Shown: positions 1-5,308 of the stretch, piece after piece
Layout: each line of letters begins with the position of its first letter
Position numbering within the stretch: the stretch's first letter is position 1
DNA from: Streptosporangiaceae bacterium
GTDB lineage: Bacteria; Actinomycetota; Actinomycetes; Streptosporangiales; Streptosporangiaceae
Assembly: GCA_030050125.1 (NCBI GenBank)
Contig: JASIJN010000388.1
Location: 1-5,308 of the forward strand
Direction: 5' to 3'
DNA: 5,308 nucleotides
The notes under the pieces: model-generated
The model's database searches: none
What the model saw: only the letters and a program-made list of their open reading frames with translations
What the model was told of the DNA's origin: nothing
Made by a program: the position numbers and the translations under genes

Positions 1-60
1 CCCCGCGATCACACCCAAGACACGGCGCGCGGATCGCGCGCCTGTTAATTTCGTGGCCAT
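1..60 (-). CDS. Partial gene, N-terminus of a probably exported protein of unknown function
   Basis: Only the first 20 codons are inside the window; the gene continues past the left edge. The reading starts at the ATG complementary to 58-60 and gives MATKLTGARSARR, then a more hydrophobic run (VLGVIAG). A basic N-region leading into a hydrophobic stretch is what a Sec or lipoprotein signal peptide looks like, so an exported product is inferred, but no cleavage site is visible. The start is well supported by a TAGGAG Shine-Dalgarno site seven bases upstream. Codon 5 (46-48) is TTA, the rare leucine codon that in Streptomyces needs the bldA tRNA. A perfect 8-base inverted repeat (24-31 and 35-42) lies in the early coding region. 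The gene is divergent from the SDR gene. No family can be named from 20 residues. Confidence 0.6.
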   Translation of the reverse strand, partial: MATKLTGARSARRVLGVIAG

Positions 61-67
61 TTCTACG

Positions 68-73
68 CTCCTA
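68..73 (-). promoter_or_regulatory. Ribosome binding site of the partial minus-strand gene
   Basis: Read on the minus strand this is TAGGAG, seven bases before the ATG at 60-58. It is the best-placed Shine-Dalgarno sequence in the window. It is the main reason for treating the short open frame at the left edge as a real gene. Confidence 0.65.
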
Positions 74-145
74 CAGGTCGACGTGATCCGTCGGCTACGA
101 CGTGCGGCCGCGACAGCCGTACCAGGAAGCTAGGGCCGGCCAGTA

Positions 146-168
146 CCCCGTCGCATCGGGGAAACCCC
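146..168. repeat. Two overlapping small inverted repeats, possible operator
   Basis: Bases 158-168 read GGGGAAACCCC, a perfect 4-base inverted repeat around AAA. Bases 146-150 (CCCCG) and 157-161 (CGGGG) form a second one with a six-base loop. The two share the same G run, so they cannot fold together. Lying between divergent genes, they could be an operator for a dimeric regulator or part of a 5' leader. No matching regulator is encoded in the window, so the role is unknown. Confidence 0.3.
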
Positions 169-330
169 TACGCTTCCGAGGACGCCACCGTCGCAGGTGC
201 CCGGCGCGTGGCGCCCGTCGAGGTCTCACCACAGACGGTGCTGACCTCTCATCTTGGCGGCGGCGAGTCTGAGACTGGTTCTGACGGGAAGACTGAAGGG
301 TGTTCGTCGATCAAGACGGGGGGCTACCAC

Positions 331-1212
331 ATGAAAGTGGCACTGACCGGCGCAACGGGGTTCATCGGATCCCACGTACTGACCGAACTGCAGGCCCACG
401 GGCACGAGGTGACCGCGCTCGTCCGCGACGCCGATGCGGACATCGTCGCAACTCGCGGCGCCACGCCGGCGGTGGCCGACCTTTACGACCGGTCGGCGGT
501 CGTCAGCGTGTTCAGCGACGCCGACGCGGCGGTGCACACAGCCAGCCCCGGCGACGCCACGAGCGCGGACATGGACTCCGCGGTGGCCGATGCCGCGATC
601 GGCGCGTTCGCCGGCACCGGCAAGCCCTACCTCCAGATCAGCGGCCTGTGGGACTACGGGTCCAACCGCGACATCACCGAGGAATCCCCGGCCAGCGCGC
701 CTGCGCTGGTGTCCTGGAGGGAGCCGATCGAACACCGGGTGCTGGGCGCCAGGGACATGCGGGCAACCGTGATCACCTCCGGGGTGGCCTACGGTGACGG
801 CGGCGGAGGGATCCCCGGGCTGCTTCTCGGCTCCCCCCGCGACGACGACGGCTACTTGATCATGCTCGGCACCGGGCGACAGCACTGGGCGACGGTGCAC
901 GTCGCGGACCTGGCCGACGCCTTCCGCCGGGCGCTGGAGGACGACTCAGCTCGTGGCCGCTACATGATCGGCAACGGAGTGGCCTCGACCGTCGCCGAGC
1001 TCACCGAGGCGGCCGCCGTCGCGGCCGACGCGCCGGGTGCGGTCCCTGGTTCCGACGATGAGGCCCGGGCACGTCTGGGCGCGGATCTCGCCGAAGTCCT
1101 GCTGCTCGATCAGGGCACCGAGGCCGCCAAGGCCCACGCCGAACTCGGCTGGCATGCGTCTCATCCGTCTCTCGCCGACGACTTCCGCCACGGAAGCTAC
1201 CGGTCGCTGTGA
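331..1212 (+). CDS. NAD(P)-binding atypical SDR family protein (epimerase/dehydratase-like)
   Basis: The product is 293 residues, the usual size for a single-domain extended or atypical short-chain dehydrogenase/reductase, and is probably cytoplasmic. The Rossmann fold opens with TGATGFIG at residues 6-13, the glycine-rich NAD(P) signature. HGHEVTALVR (23-32) is the second strand, whose end contacts the cofactor ribose. ISGLWDYG (103-110), SGVAYGDGGGG (150-160), VHVADLADAF (189-198) and the C-terminal LGWHASHPS (272-280) match the pattern of NAD-dependent epimerase/dehydratase family proteins. The classical YxxxK pair is not evident: the segment after the SG motif has no lysine in register. 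Catalysis may therefore be altered, or the protein may only bind the nucleotide. The ATG at 331 is chosen because it sits directly before the fold and follows a G run at 318-323. The substrate is unknown. The gene ends inside the tail of the convergent tetR gene. Confidence 0.88.
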   Translation: MKVALTGATGFIGSHVLTELQAHGHEVTALVRDADADIVATRGATPAVADLYDRSAVVSVFSDADAAVHTASPGDATSADMDSAVADAAIGAFAGTGKPYLQISGLWDYGSNRDITEESPASAPALVSWREPIEHRVLGARDMRATVITSGVAYGDGGGGIPGLLLGSPRDDDGYLIMLGTGRQHWATVHVADLADAFRRALEDDSARGRYMIGNGVASTVAELTEAAAVAADAPGAVPGSDDEARARLGADLAEVLLLDQGTEAAKAHAELGWHASHPSLADDFRHGSYRSL

Positions 1213-1943
1213 CGCTGGAGACCGTCGAGGATCAGGTTGATCGTGAAGTCGAAGCGATCGTGGCCGGCTCCTGAGGTGAGTTCGGCTGCGTAGCGCTTGG
1301 TCTGCGGAAAGGTGTCGGGCAGCTCCGCGAATCGGCGCAGTAGTTCGTTACGGCTGACGACCCAGCCGTCGCCAGTCCGGGCGGCTTGCTTGTCCCGCAG
1401 CGAGATCTCGAGGCAGTAGGCGTTGACATAGAGCGTCAGGGCGTCGATCGCCCAGGCGGCCGTCTGCGGATCGACACCTCCGGCGAGCACGATGGCGAAC
1501 ATTCCCTCGGTGACTCGCATCGTGTCAAGGTTCGTCGGCACGATGGCGAGCGCCGCCTGGGAGATGCCGGGGTAACGCGAGTACTGGTCTCGCATCTGGG
1601 TGTAGACGCTGGTGATCTGCTGGCGCCAGGTACCGGGGTCTGGCTCCGGGAGTTCGATCTGAGCGTAGAGGCGGCCGAGGAGCAGTTCGTCCAGGTCGTC
1701 TTTGTTGACCACGTGGGCGTAGAGGGACGCCGGCCCGGTTTCCAGCGCAGTGGCCACGCGCCGCATGGTCAGGGCCTCGTATCCCTCGCTCGCCACGATG
1801 TCGAAGGCGGTCTCGACGATGGCCTCGACCGTGATCGGCTTCTTCCGTCCGGCGGACGGTCCACGGCGCCTCACGGGTGTGCTCGTGTCGCCGTTGAGCT
1901 GCAGGTGGCGGGCGGCGCGCCGTCGCTGTGGAGCCGAAGCCAT
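1197..1943 (-). CDS. TetR/AcrR-family transcriptional regulator, probable repressor of the divergent efflux gene
   Basis: The product is 248 residues. A basic tail (1-36, many Arg and Lys) precedes the DNA-binding domain, about residues 37-85: ITVEAIVETAFDIVASEGYE is helix 1 and its loop, and LTMRRVATALETGPASLYAHV (58-78) is the helix-turn-helix with the family's SLYAHV recognition segment. The remainder is the ligand-binding and dimer domain. Its end, DRFDFTINLILDGL (229-242), matches the TetR_C_1 (tetracycline repressor-like) pattern. Such proteins release DNA when a small molecule binds. The frame stays open far upstream (to 2234), but that stretch antisenses the pump gene, so the ATG at 1943 is preferred. 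No Shine-Dalgarno lies close to it; a -10 box seven bases upstream suggests a leaderless mRNA. The gene is divergent from the DHA2 pump, which it probably controls along with itself. Its stop overlaps the SDR gene by 16 bases. The inducer is unknown. Confidence 0.9.
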   Translation of the reverse strand: MASAPQRRRAARHLQLNGDTSTPVRRRGPSAGRKKPITVEAIVETAFDIVASEGYEALTMRRVATALETGPASLYAHVVNKDDLDELLLGRLYAQIELPEPDPGTWRQQITSVYTQMRDQYSRYPGISQAALAIVPTNLDTMRVTEGMFAIVLAGGVDPQTAAWAIDALTLYVNAYCLEISLRDKQAARTGDGWVVSRNELLRRFAELPDTFPQTKRYAAELTSGAGHDRFDFTINLILDGLQRHSDR

Positions 1944-1949
1944 GAGGGC

Positions 1950-1979
1950 AGTGTAGCAAGCCCCCAGAACGTCCTTCCA
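1950..1979 (-). promoter_or_regulatory. Putative promoter of the tetR gene
   Basis: On the minus strand there is TACACT at 1955-1950 as a -10 box, with a weak TGGAAG at 1979-1974 as -35 (18-base spacer). Transcription would begin about seven bases after the -10 box, at or next to the ATG (1943), giving a leaderless message. This fits the lack of a nearby Shine-Dalgarno site; the only G run (1961-1965) is 17 bases away. The -35 match is only about three of six bases. Confidence 0.4.
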
Positions 1980-2001
1980 GTGGTATGGATCTGCGTTCCA
2001 G

Positions 2002-2030
2002 TTGACAGGATCAGTGTTCGTATACAGAAT
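2002..2030 (+). promoter_or_regulatory. Putative promoter of the DHA2 efflux gene
   Basis: A perfect TTGACA (2002-2007) and CAGAAT (2025-2030, four of six consensus bases) are separated by 17 bases, the ideal spacing for a housekeeping sigma factor. The predicted start of transcription is about 2037-2038, which coincides with the GTG start codon and implies a leaderless mRNA. The TTG of the -35 box is itself an in-frame start, but starting there would put the promoter inside the gene. The palindromic GTATAC (2020-2025) lies in the spacer against the -10 box, where a TetR dimer would block RNA polymerase. Confidence 0.55.
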
Positions 2031-2039
2031 AGCGTTCGT
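2016..2039. promoter_or_regulatory. Candidate TetR operator region
   Basis: Within the promoter, GTATAC (2020-2025) is a six-base palindrome flanked by a weak imperfect dyad (TTC on the left, GAA on the right). The hexamer GTTCGT is repeated at 2016-2021 and 2034-2039, 18 bases apart, on either side of the -10 box. TetR-family dimers usually bind imperfect palindromes overlapping the target promoter, so this is the likeliest operator. The symmetry is poor and the exact site is inferred. Confidence 0.3.
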
Positions 2040-3483
2040 GTCTACTAACACCCGCCCGGCCCGGTCCGGGCAGAGCCGCAGCGAGCCGCTCGATCCCGCT
2101 CTGGTCAAGCTCGCACTCGCCATCCTCGTCGGGGTCGTCGCGGCGATCCTCGACCTGACGATCGTTAACGTCGCGATCGACACCCTGCAGCGTCGTCTCC
2201 ACACGAGCGTCTCCACGATCCAGTGGGTCAGCACCGGCTACGCCCTGGCCGCGGCGATGACCATCCCCGTCAGCGGCTGGGCCTTCCAGCGCTTCGGCGC
2301 GCGCCGCTCCTGGATGGTTTCGCTGACCGTCTTCGTCGCCGGTTCGGCGCTGTGCGGCGTGGCGTGGTCGACCGGCAGCCTCATCGCCTTCCGCATCTTC
2401 CAGGGCATCGGCGCCGGCATGCTGCTCCCGCTCGCGACGACGATCCTCGCCAACGCCGCCGGCCGCGAGCGACTGGCACGCATCGTGCCGTTCATCGCCA
2501 TCCCCTCCCAGGCCGGCCCGGTCCTCGGCCCGGTGATCGGCGGCCTGATCCTCAGCAACGCGAGCTGGCGCTGGATCTTCTACGTCAACGTCCCCGTCGT
2601 CCTGATCGCGCTCGTGCTTGCCTGGCGCACCGTGCCCGAGACCGAGATCAACACCGACCGCCGCATCGACGTCCGCGGACTCGCGCTGCTCTCACCCGCC
2701 CTGGCCCTGTTCGTCTACGGGTTCTCCGAGGCAGGCGTGACCGGCGGGTTCGACCACGCCAGGGTGATCGCACCCCTGGCCGCCGGCCTTGCGATCCTCG
2801 CCGGGTATTGCGCGCACGCGCTGCGCTCGCGCGCCGAGCCGATCGTCAACCTGCGCCTCCTGCGTTTCCGGGGCTACGCGACGTCCTCGGCGATGATGTT
2901 CCTCTCCGGCATCACGCTCTTCGGTGCGCTCTTCCTGCTGCCGCTGTACTACCAGCAGGCACGCGGCGCGTCCGCCCTGCAGGCCGGCCTGCTGCTCGCC
3001 CCCCAGGGCGTCGGCGTGGCGATCGGCGCGCTCGGCGCCGGACGGCTCGTCGACAAGCTGGACGTCGACGTTCGCCTCGTCGCTCTCGCCGGCATGGCGC
3101 TGCTGATCGCCGCCACGGTCCCGTACGTGCTCGCTACACCGCGCACCAGCGAAGCGCTACTCGGCCTCGTGCTCGTCGCCCGCGGCGCCGGCCTCGGCCT
3201 CGTGCTGGTTCCCATCACCACCGCCGCCTACATCGGCCTGCCCCACGGCGCCATCCCGTCAGCGACCACCGGAGTACGGATCTACCAGCAGATCGGCGGC
3301 GCGCTCGGCACCGCGATCCTGGCCGTCATCCTGCAGCACGCGATCTCGGCCACCCCCAGCCCGCACGGGATCGCGGGTGCGTTCGACACGACATTCGCCT
3401 GGGTCCTCGGACTGACCGCCCTCTCCTTGGTGCCCGCACTCCTGCTGCCAGGCAAGCATCACGACGATCAAGCGGCGGCCTGA
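2038..3483 (+). CDS. MFS transporter of the DHA2 (EmrB/QacA, 14-TM) drug:H+ antiporter type
   Basis: The product is 481 residues, within the usual range for 14-helix drug:proton antiporters of the cytoplasmic membrane, and it is predicted to export a toxic compound or antibiotic. The first helix region has LDLTIVNVAI (38-47), the DHA2 motif D1. GPVLGPVIGG (160-169) is the antiporter motif C of helix 5. WRWIFYVNVP (177-186) is the DHA2 hallmark after it. LPLYYQQARGASALQAGLLL (301-320) is the conserved stretch in the second half. The C-terminus is short and hydrophilic (HHDDQ). GTG at 2038 is chosen because of the promoter placement; the alternative TTG at 2002 would add 12 residues. The gene is divergent from the TetR gene across 94 bases, the usual repressor/pump arrangement. 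Hand counting gives about half of its leucine codons as CTC, unlike the downstream gene. The substrate cannot be read from sequence. Confidence 0.92.
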   Translation: MSTNTRPARSGQSRSEPLDPALVKLALAILVGVVAAILDLTIVNVAIDTLQRRLHTSVSTIQWVSTGYALAAAMTIPVSGWAFQRFGARRSWMVSLTVFVAGSALCGVAWSTGSLIAFRIFQGIGAGMLLPLATTILANAAGRERLARIVPFIAIPSQAGPVLGPVIGGLILSNASWRWIFYVNVPVVLIALVLAWRTVPETEINTDRRIDVRGLALLSPALALFVYGFSEAGVTGGFDHARVIAPLAAGLAILAGYCAHALRSRAEPIVNLRLLRFRGYATSSAMMFLSGITLFGALFLLPLYYQQARGASALQAGLLLAPQGVGVAIGALGAGRLVDKLDVDVRLVALAGMALLIAATVPYVLATPRTSEALLGLVLVARGAGLGLVLVPITTAAYIGLPHGAIPSATTGVRIYQQIGGALGTAILAVILQHAISATPSPHGIAGAFDTTFAWVLGLTALSLVPALLLPGKHHDDQAAA

Positions 3484-3496
3484 GCCCACGGCTACC

Positions 3497-3525
3497 CGGC
3501 GGAGCCGCCGACTCCTACCTAGGAG
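3497..3525 (+). terminator. GC-rich hairpin(s) after the pump gene, possible terminator
   Basis: Fourteen bases after the stop, CGGCG (3497-3501) pairs with CGCCG (3506-3510) around GAGC. Immediately after it is a second small inverted repeat, CTCCTACCTAGGAG (3512-3525). No T-tract follows, so an intrinsic terminator is possible but weak; actinobacterial terminators often lack the T run. The second repeat contains AGGAGGG (3521-3527), a strong Shine-Dalgarno look-alike with no start codon at usable distance. Confidence 0.35.
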
Positions 3526-3620
3526 GGAACGGGGCGGCCGGAAACGGGGTGTGCCGCACGCTCGGCATGAGCCCGGAAATGGGCACTGCGGCCGATGTGG
3601 ATGAGGCTGCGGGCGGCCGA

Positions 3621-3627
3621 TCATAAC
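3621..3627 (+). promoter_or_regulatory. Possible -10 box just before the glycosyltransferase gene
   Basis: CATAAC (3622-3627) resembles a -10 hexamer and is the only AT-rich spot ahead of the ATG at 3632; a weak TGGATG (3598-3603) lies 18 bases upstream. There is no Shine-Dalgarno within normal range of the ATG. Transcription from here would start at or just inside the first codon, so a leaderless message is possible. This is a weak call; read-through from the pump gene is the alternative. Confidence 0.22.
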
Positions 3628-3631
3628 GGCC

Positions 3632-5188
3632 ATGAACCTTCTTGGCAGAACACGGCACACCCCGGCCGAGGCGGACCGGGACACTAAAGGTCCGGTCGGC
3701 GGCATCGCTGCGTTCGACCGGCGCGTGATCGCCGTCGGCGCTGTTGTCTTCACTGTTCTGCTGGCCGTGTCGACGCGGTACGGGTTTCACCGCGACGAGC
3801 TGTACTTCCTGGAGTGCGCCCGCCGCCTGCAGGCCAGCTATGTCGATCAGCCCGTACTGACGCCGCTGCTGGCGTGGGTATCACTGAAGCTGTTCGGCGT
3901 GTCGCTGATCGGGCTGCGGATGTGGCCGGCTCTGGCGGCATGGGCGACGGTCGTGATCGCCGGGCTGACGGCGCGCGAGTTCGGCGGCGGCCGCCGGGCG
4001 CAACTGCTGGCGGCGGTCGCGACCGCCGCCATGCCAGCCGTCCTGGGCGCCGACCACCTGTTCGGTCCGACGGCCTTCGACATACTGGCGTGGGCAAGCC
4101 TGGCGCTGGTGGTGGCCAGGATCGGGCGGACCGGTAACGCGCGCTGGTGGCTGGCCGGCGGCCTGGTGCTCGGCCTCGGGCTGGCGAACAAGCACAGCGT
4201 GGGCTTGTTCGCCCTCGCTCTGGTCGCCGGCACCCTGCTCAGCGGCGGCCACCGTCTGGTGCTGAACCGCTGGTTCGCGGCGGGCGCGCTGATCGCGGCC
4301 GGTTTCACCGTCCCCGACATCTGGTGGCAGGCGCAGCACCAGTGGGCCACGCTCGCCATGACGCGCGCGCTCGCGCAGGAAAACGGCGGTCTTGGCCACA
4401 TCGCCAGCTGGGTGATCGGGCAGCTGATCATGACTGCGCTGGCGATGGTGGTGGTCTGGCTGGCCGGACTGCGCTTCCTGTGGCGGTCCGGTCGGCCGCT
4501 GTGGCGCGGCCTGGCGCTGGCGTACGCGCTTCTGTTCGCGTTGTTCGCTCTCACCACCGGCGGGAAGATCTACTACCTGGCGGGCGCCTACGTCTACCTC
4601 CTCGGGGCAGGCGCCGTAGCCATCGACGGCTGGCTGGCGGCCCGGACCGGCCGGCTCCGCAGTCTGCTGCTGGCCACGGCAACAACCACCGCACTGGCCG
4701 TGCCCCTCGCGCTGCCGGTGCTGCCAGCCGCCGATGTCGGCTGGACCCAGAAGGTCAACACGGTACTGGCTGAGTCGGTTGGCTGGCCGCAGCTGGTCGC
4801 CACCGTTCGCACCGCGTGGTTCTCCCTGCCGGCCAGGCAGCGGGCCAGCGCAGTGATCTTCACAGCGAACTACGGTGAGGCCAGCGCGATCAACGTTCTG
4901 GGGCAGGGAACAGGCCTCCCGCAGGCGGTAAGCGGGCACAACACCTACTGGTGGTGGGGCCCGGGCAACCCGCATGCGACCACCGTCGTGGCGGTCATGC
5001 CGGGGCCAGCCGACGGAGGCGGGGACGCCGCCTACCTCGGCCAGTTCTTCACCAGCGTGCGAGCCGTCGCGACGCTGTCCAACCCGTACGGCCTGCATAA
5101 CCAGGAGTGGCACGGCCACGTATACCTGTGCACCGGCCCGCGCCGGCCCTGGGGCCAGATGTGGCCGCAGCTACGCCAGTACAGCTGA
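3632..5188 (+). CDS. Glycosyltransferase family 39 (PMT_2/ArnT-like) integral membrane protein
   Basis: The product is 518 residues. GT-C enzymes of this type take sugars from polyprenyl-phosphate donors and transfer them on the outer face of the cytoplasmic membrane; donor and acceptor here are unknown. After a hydrophilic start and helix 1 (about 31-47) comes FHRDELYFL (52-60), whose Asp-Glu in the first external loop is the expected catalytic acidic site. VDQPVLTPLL (71-80), GPTAFDILAW (145-154), NKHSVGLF (186-193) and PDIWWQAQHQW (228-238) follow. GKIYYLAGAY (311-320) matches the family's late conserved motif. Roughly ten hydrophobic helices run to about residue 365. A soluble C-terminal domain (about 370-518) carries NYGEASAI (413-420) and SGHNTYWWWGPG (434-445), typical of an actinobacterial subgroup. 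The ATG at 3632 gives the complete N-terminus but lacks a clear ribosome site. The gene is 148 bases from the pump, so cotranscription is uncertain. Only about 12 of 73 leucine codons are CTC. Confidence 0.9.
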   Translation: MNLLGRTRHTPAEADRDTKGPVGGIAAFDRRVIAVGAVVFTVLLAVSTRYGFHRDELYFLECARRLQASYVDQPVLTPLLAWVSLKLFGVSLIGLRMWPALAAWATVVIAGLTAREFGGGRRAQLLAAVATAAMPAVLGADHLFGPTAFDILAWASLALVVARIGRTGNARWWLAGGLVLGLGLANKHSVGLFALALVAGTLLSGGHRLVLNRWFAAGALIAAGFTVPDIWWQAQHQWATLAMTRALAQENGGLGHIASWVIGQLIMTALAMVVVWLAGLRFLWRSGRPLWRGLALAYALLFALFALTTGGKIYYLAGAYVYLLGAGAVAIDGWLAARTGRLRSLLLATATTTALAVPLALPVLPAADVGWTQKVNTVLAESVGWPQLVATVRTAWFSLPARQRASAVIFTANYGEASAINVLGQGTGLPQAVSGHNTYWWWGPGNPHATTVVAVMPGPADGGGDAAYLGQFFTSVRAVATLSNPYGLHNQEWHGHVYLCTGPRRPWGQMWPQLRQYS

Positions 5189-5308
5189 CGCGGCGGGCCA
5201 GAACTCCATGGTCTCGGGTCGTGCGGCGGGCCTGGTTCGTCCCGGATGGTAAGTGGGCATCAGGGGACTGGGGGCGGGCCGAGAGAGGGTGGCGAGATTG
5301 GAGAACCG
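5189..5308. other. Right-edge non-coding stretch
   Basis: No gene can be supported in these 120 bases. A minus-strand frame is open from the right edge to a TAG at 5173-5171, but its 45 residues are Pro/Ala/Arg-rich and match nothing I recognise. Near the right end, TTGGAG (5298-5303) could be a ribosome site for a plus-strand gene beginning just outside the window; this cannot be tested here. Confidence 0.3.
5190..5232 (+). repeat. Short direct repeat after the glycosyltransferase stop
   Basis: GCGGCGGGCC occurs at 5190-5199 and again at 5223-5232, 33 bases apart start to start. In GC-rich DNA a 10-base repeat of this composition can arise by chance, and neither copy forms a hairpin terminator with a T-tract. 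Confidence 0.3.

Larger units (their letters stand above)
61..330. other. Divergent intergenic region of about 270 bases
   Basis: This spacer separates the partial minus-strand gene from the SDR gene. The SDR frame stays open upstream to a GTG at 208, but the 41 extra residues are low-complexity (Gly, Ser, Thr) and precede the canonical N-terminus of the family, so they are not counted as coding. I see the inverted repeats listed separately. On the minus strand, a possible -10 box TAGCTT (complement of 126-131) has no good -35 partner. I found no convincing promoter for the SDR gene. No tRNA or other RNA gene is visible. Confidence 0.5.

Noticed and set aside
208..330. N-terminal extension of the SDR gene from a GTG at 208
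   Set aside because: The extra 41 residues resemble no domain and precede the canonical MKVALTGATGFIG start of the fold.
1944..2234. 97-residue N-terminal extension of the TetR protein
   Set aside because: It would run through both promoters and antisense to the start of the pump gene, and the TetR fold is complete without it.
2223..3626. Long 467-residue open frame overlapping the pump gene in another frame
   Set aside because: Its product is an Arg/Pro/Ala-rich string typical of a shifted frame in high-GC DNA, while the overlapping frame encodes a clear DHA2 transporter.
3549..3626. 25-codon frame from a GTG, ending five bases before the glycosyltransferase start (possible leader peptide)
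   Set aside because: No ribosome site at a usable distance (AGGAGGG is 21 bases away), no Trp/Arg-type attenuation run, and it is simply the tail of a shadow frame.
3881..5119. Minus-strand 412-residue open frame opposite the glycosyltransferase
   Set aside because: Low-complexity Gln/Arg/Gly/Pro composition with no recognisable motif; it is the antisense shadow of a well-supported GT39 gene.
5171..5308. Minus-strand frame open from the right edge that would overlap the glycosyltransferase tail
   Set aside because: Only 45 Pro/Ala/Arg-rich residues with no recognisable family; open frames of this length are expected by chance in GC-rich DNA.

Overview
This is a 5.3 kb, high-GC window that reads as ordinary actinobacterial chromosome. 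The coding regions have G/C-rich third positions. The protein types fit Streptomyces, Streptosporangiaceae and related groups, but I cannot assign a genus. No RNA genes, CRISPR arrays, insertion sequences or phage genes are visible.

Layout from left to right. Bases 1-60 hold the start of a minus-strand gene that runs off the left edge. It has a clear Shine-Dalgarno site and a basic N-terminus resembling the start of a signal peptide, and its codon 5 is the rare leucine codon TTA. A 270-base divergent spacer follows, with a small GGGG-AAA-CCCC inverted repeat. At 331-1212 (+) is an atypical NAD(P)-binding SDR protein. Its stop overlaps the stop of a convergent TetR-family regulator (1197-1943, -) by 16 bases. 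The regulator is divergent from a 14-TM-type DHA2 drug-efflux transporter (2038-3483, +). The 94-base spacer between them carries two plausible promoters, and both are placed so that the mRNAs could begin at or next to the start codon (leaderless). After a 148-base gap with a GC-rich hairpin comes a GT39/ArnT-like membrane glycosyltransferase (3632-5188, +). The last 120 bases have no supported gene.

How the genes may work together. The regulator and transporter form a classic repressor/efflux pair, in which a ligand probably relieves repression of the pump. The SDR protein may be an unrelated neighbour or a detoxifying partner; the sequence does not decide this. The glycosyltransferase is probably independent: it has its own spacer and uses clearly different leucine codons from the pump. 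I found no convincing new biological system. The most useful second-look items are the paired leaderless promoters, the TTA codon in the edge gene, the atypical active site of the SDR protein and the tail-to-tail gene overlap.
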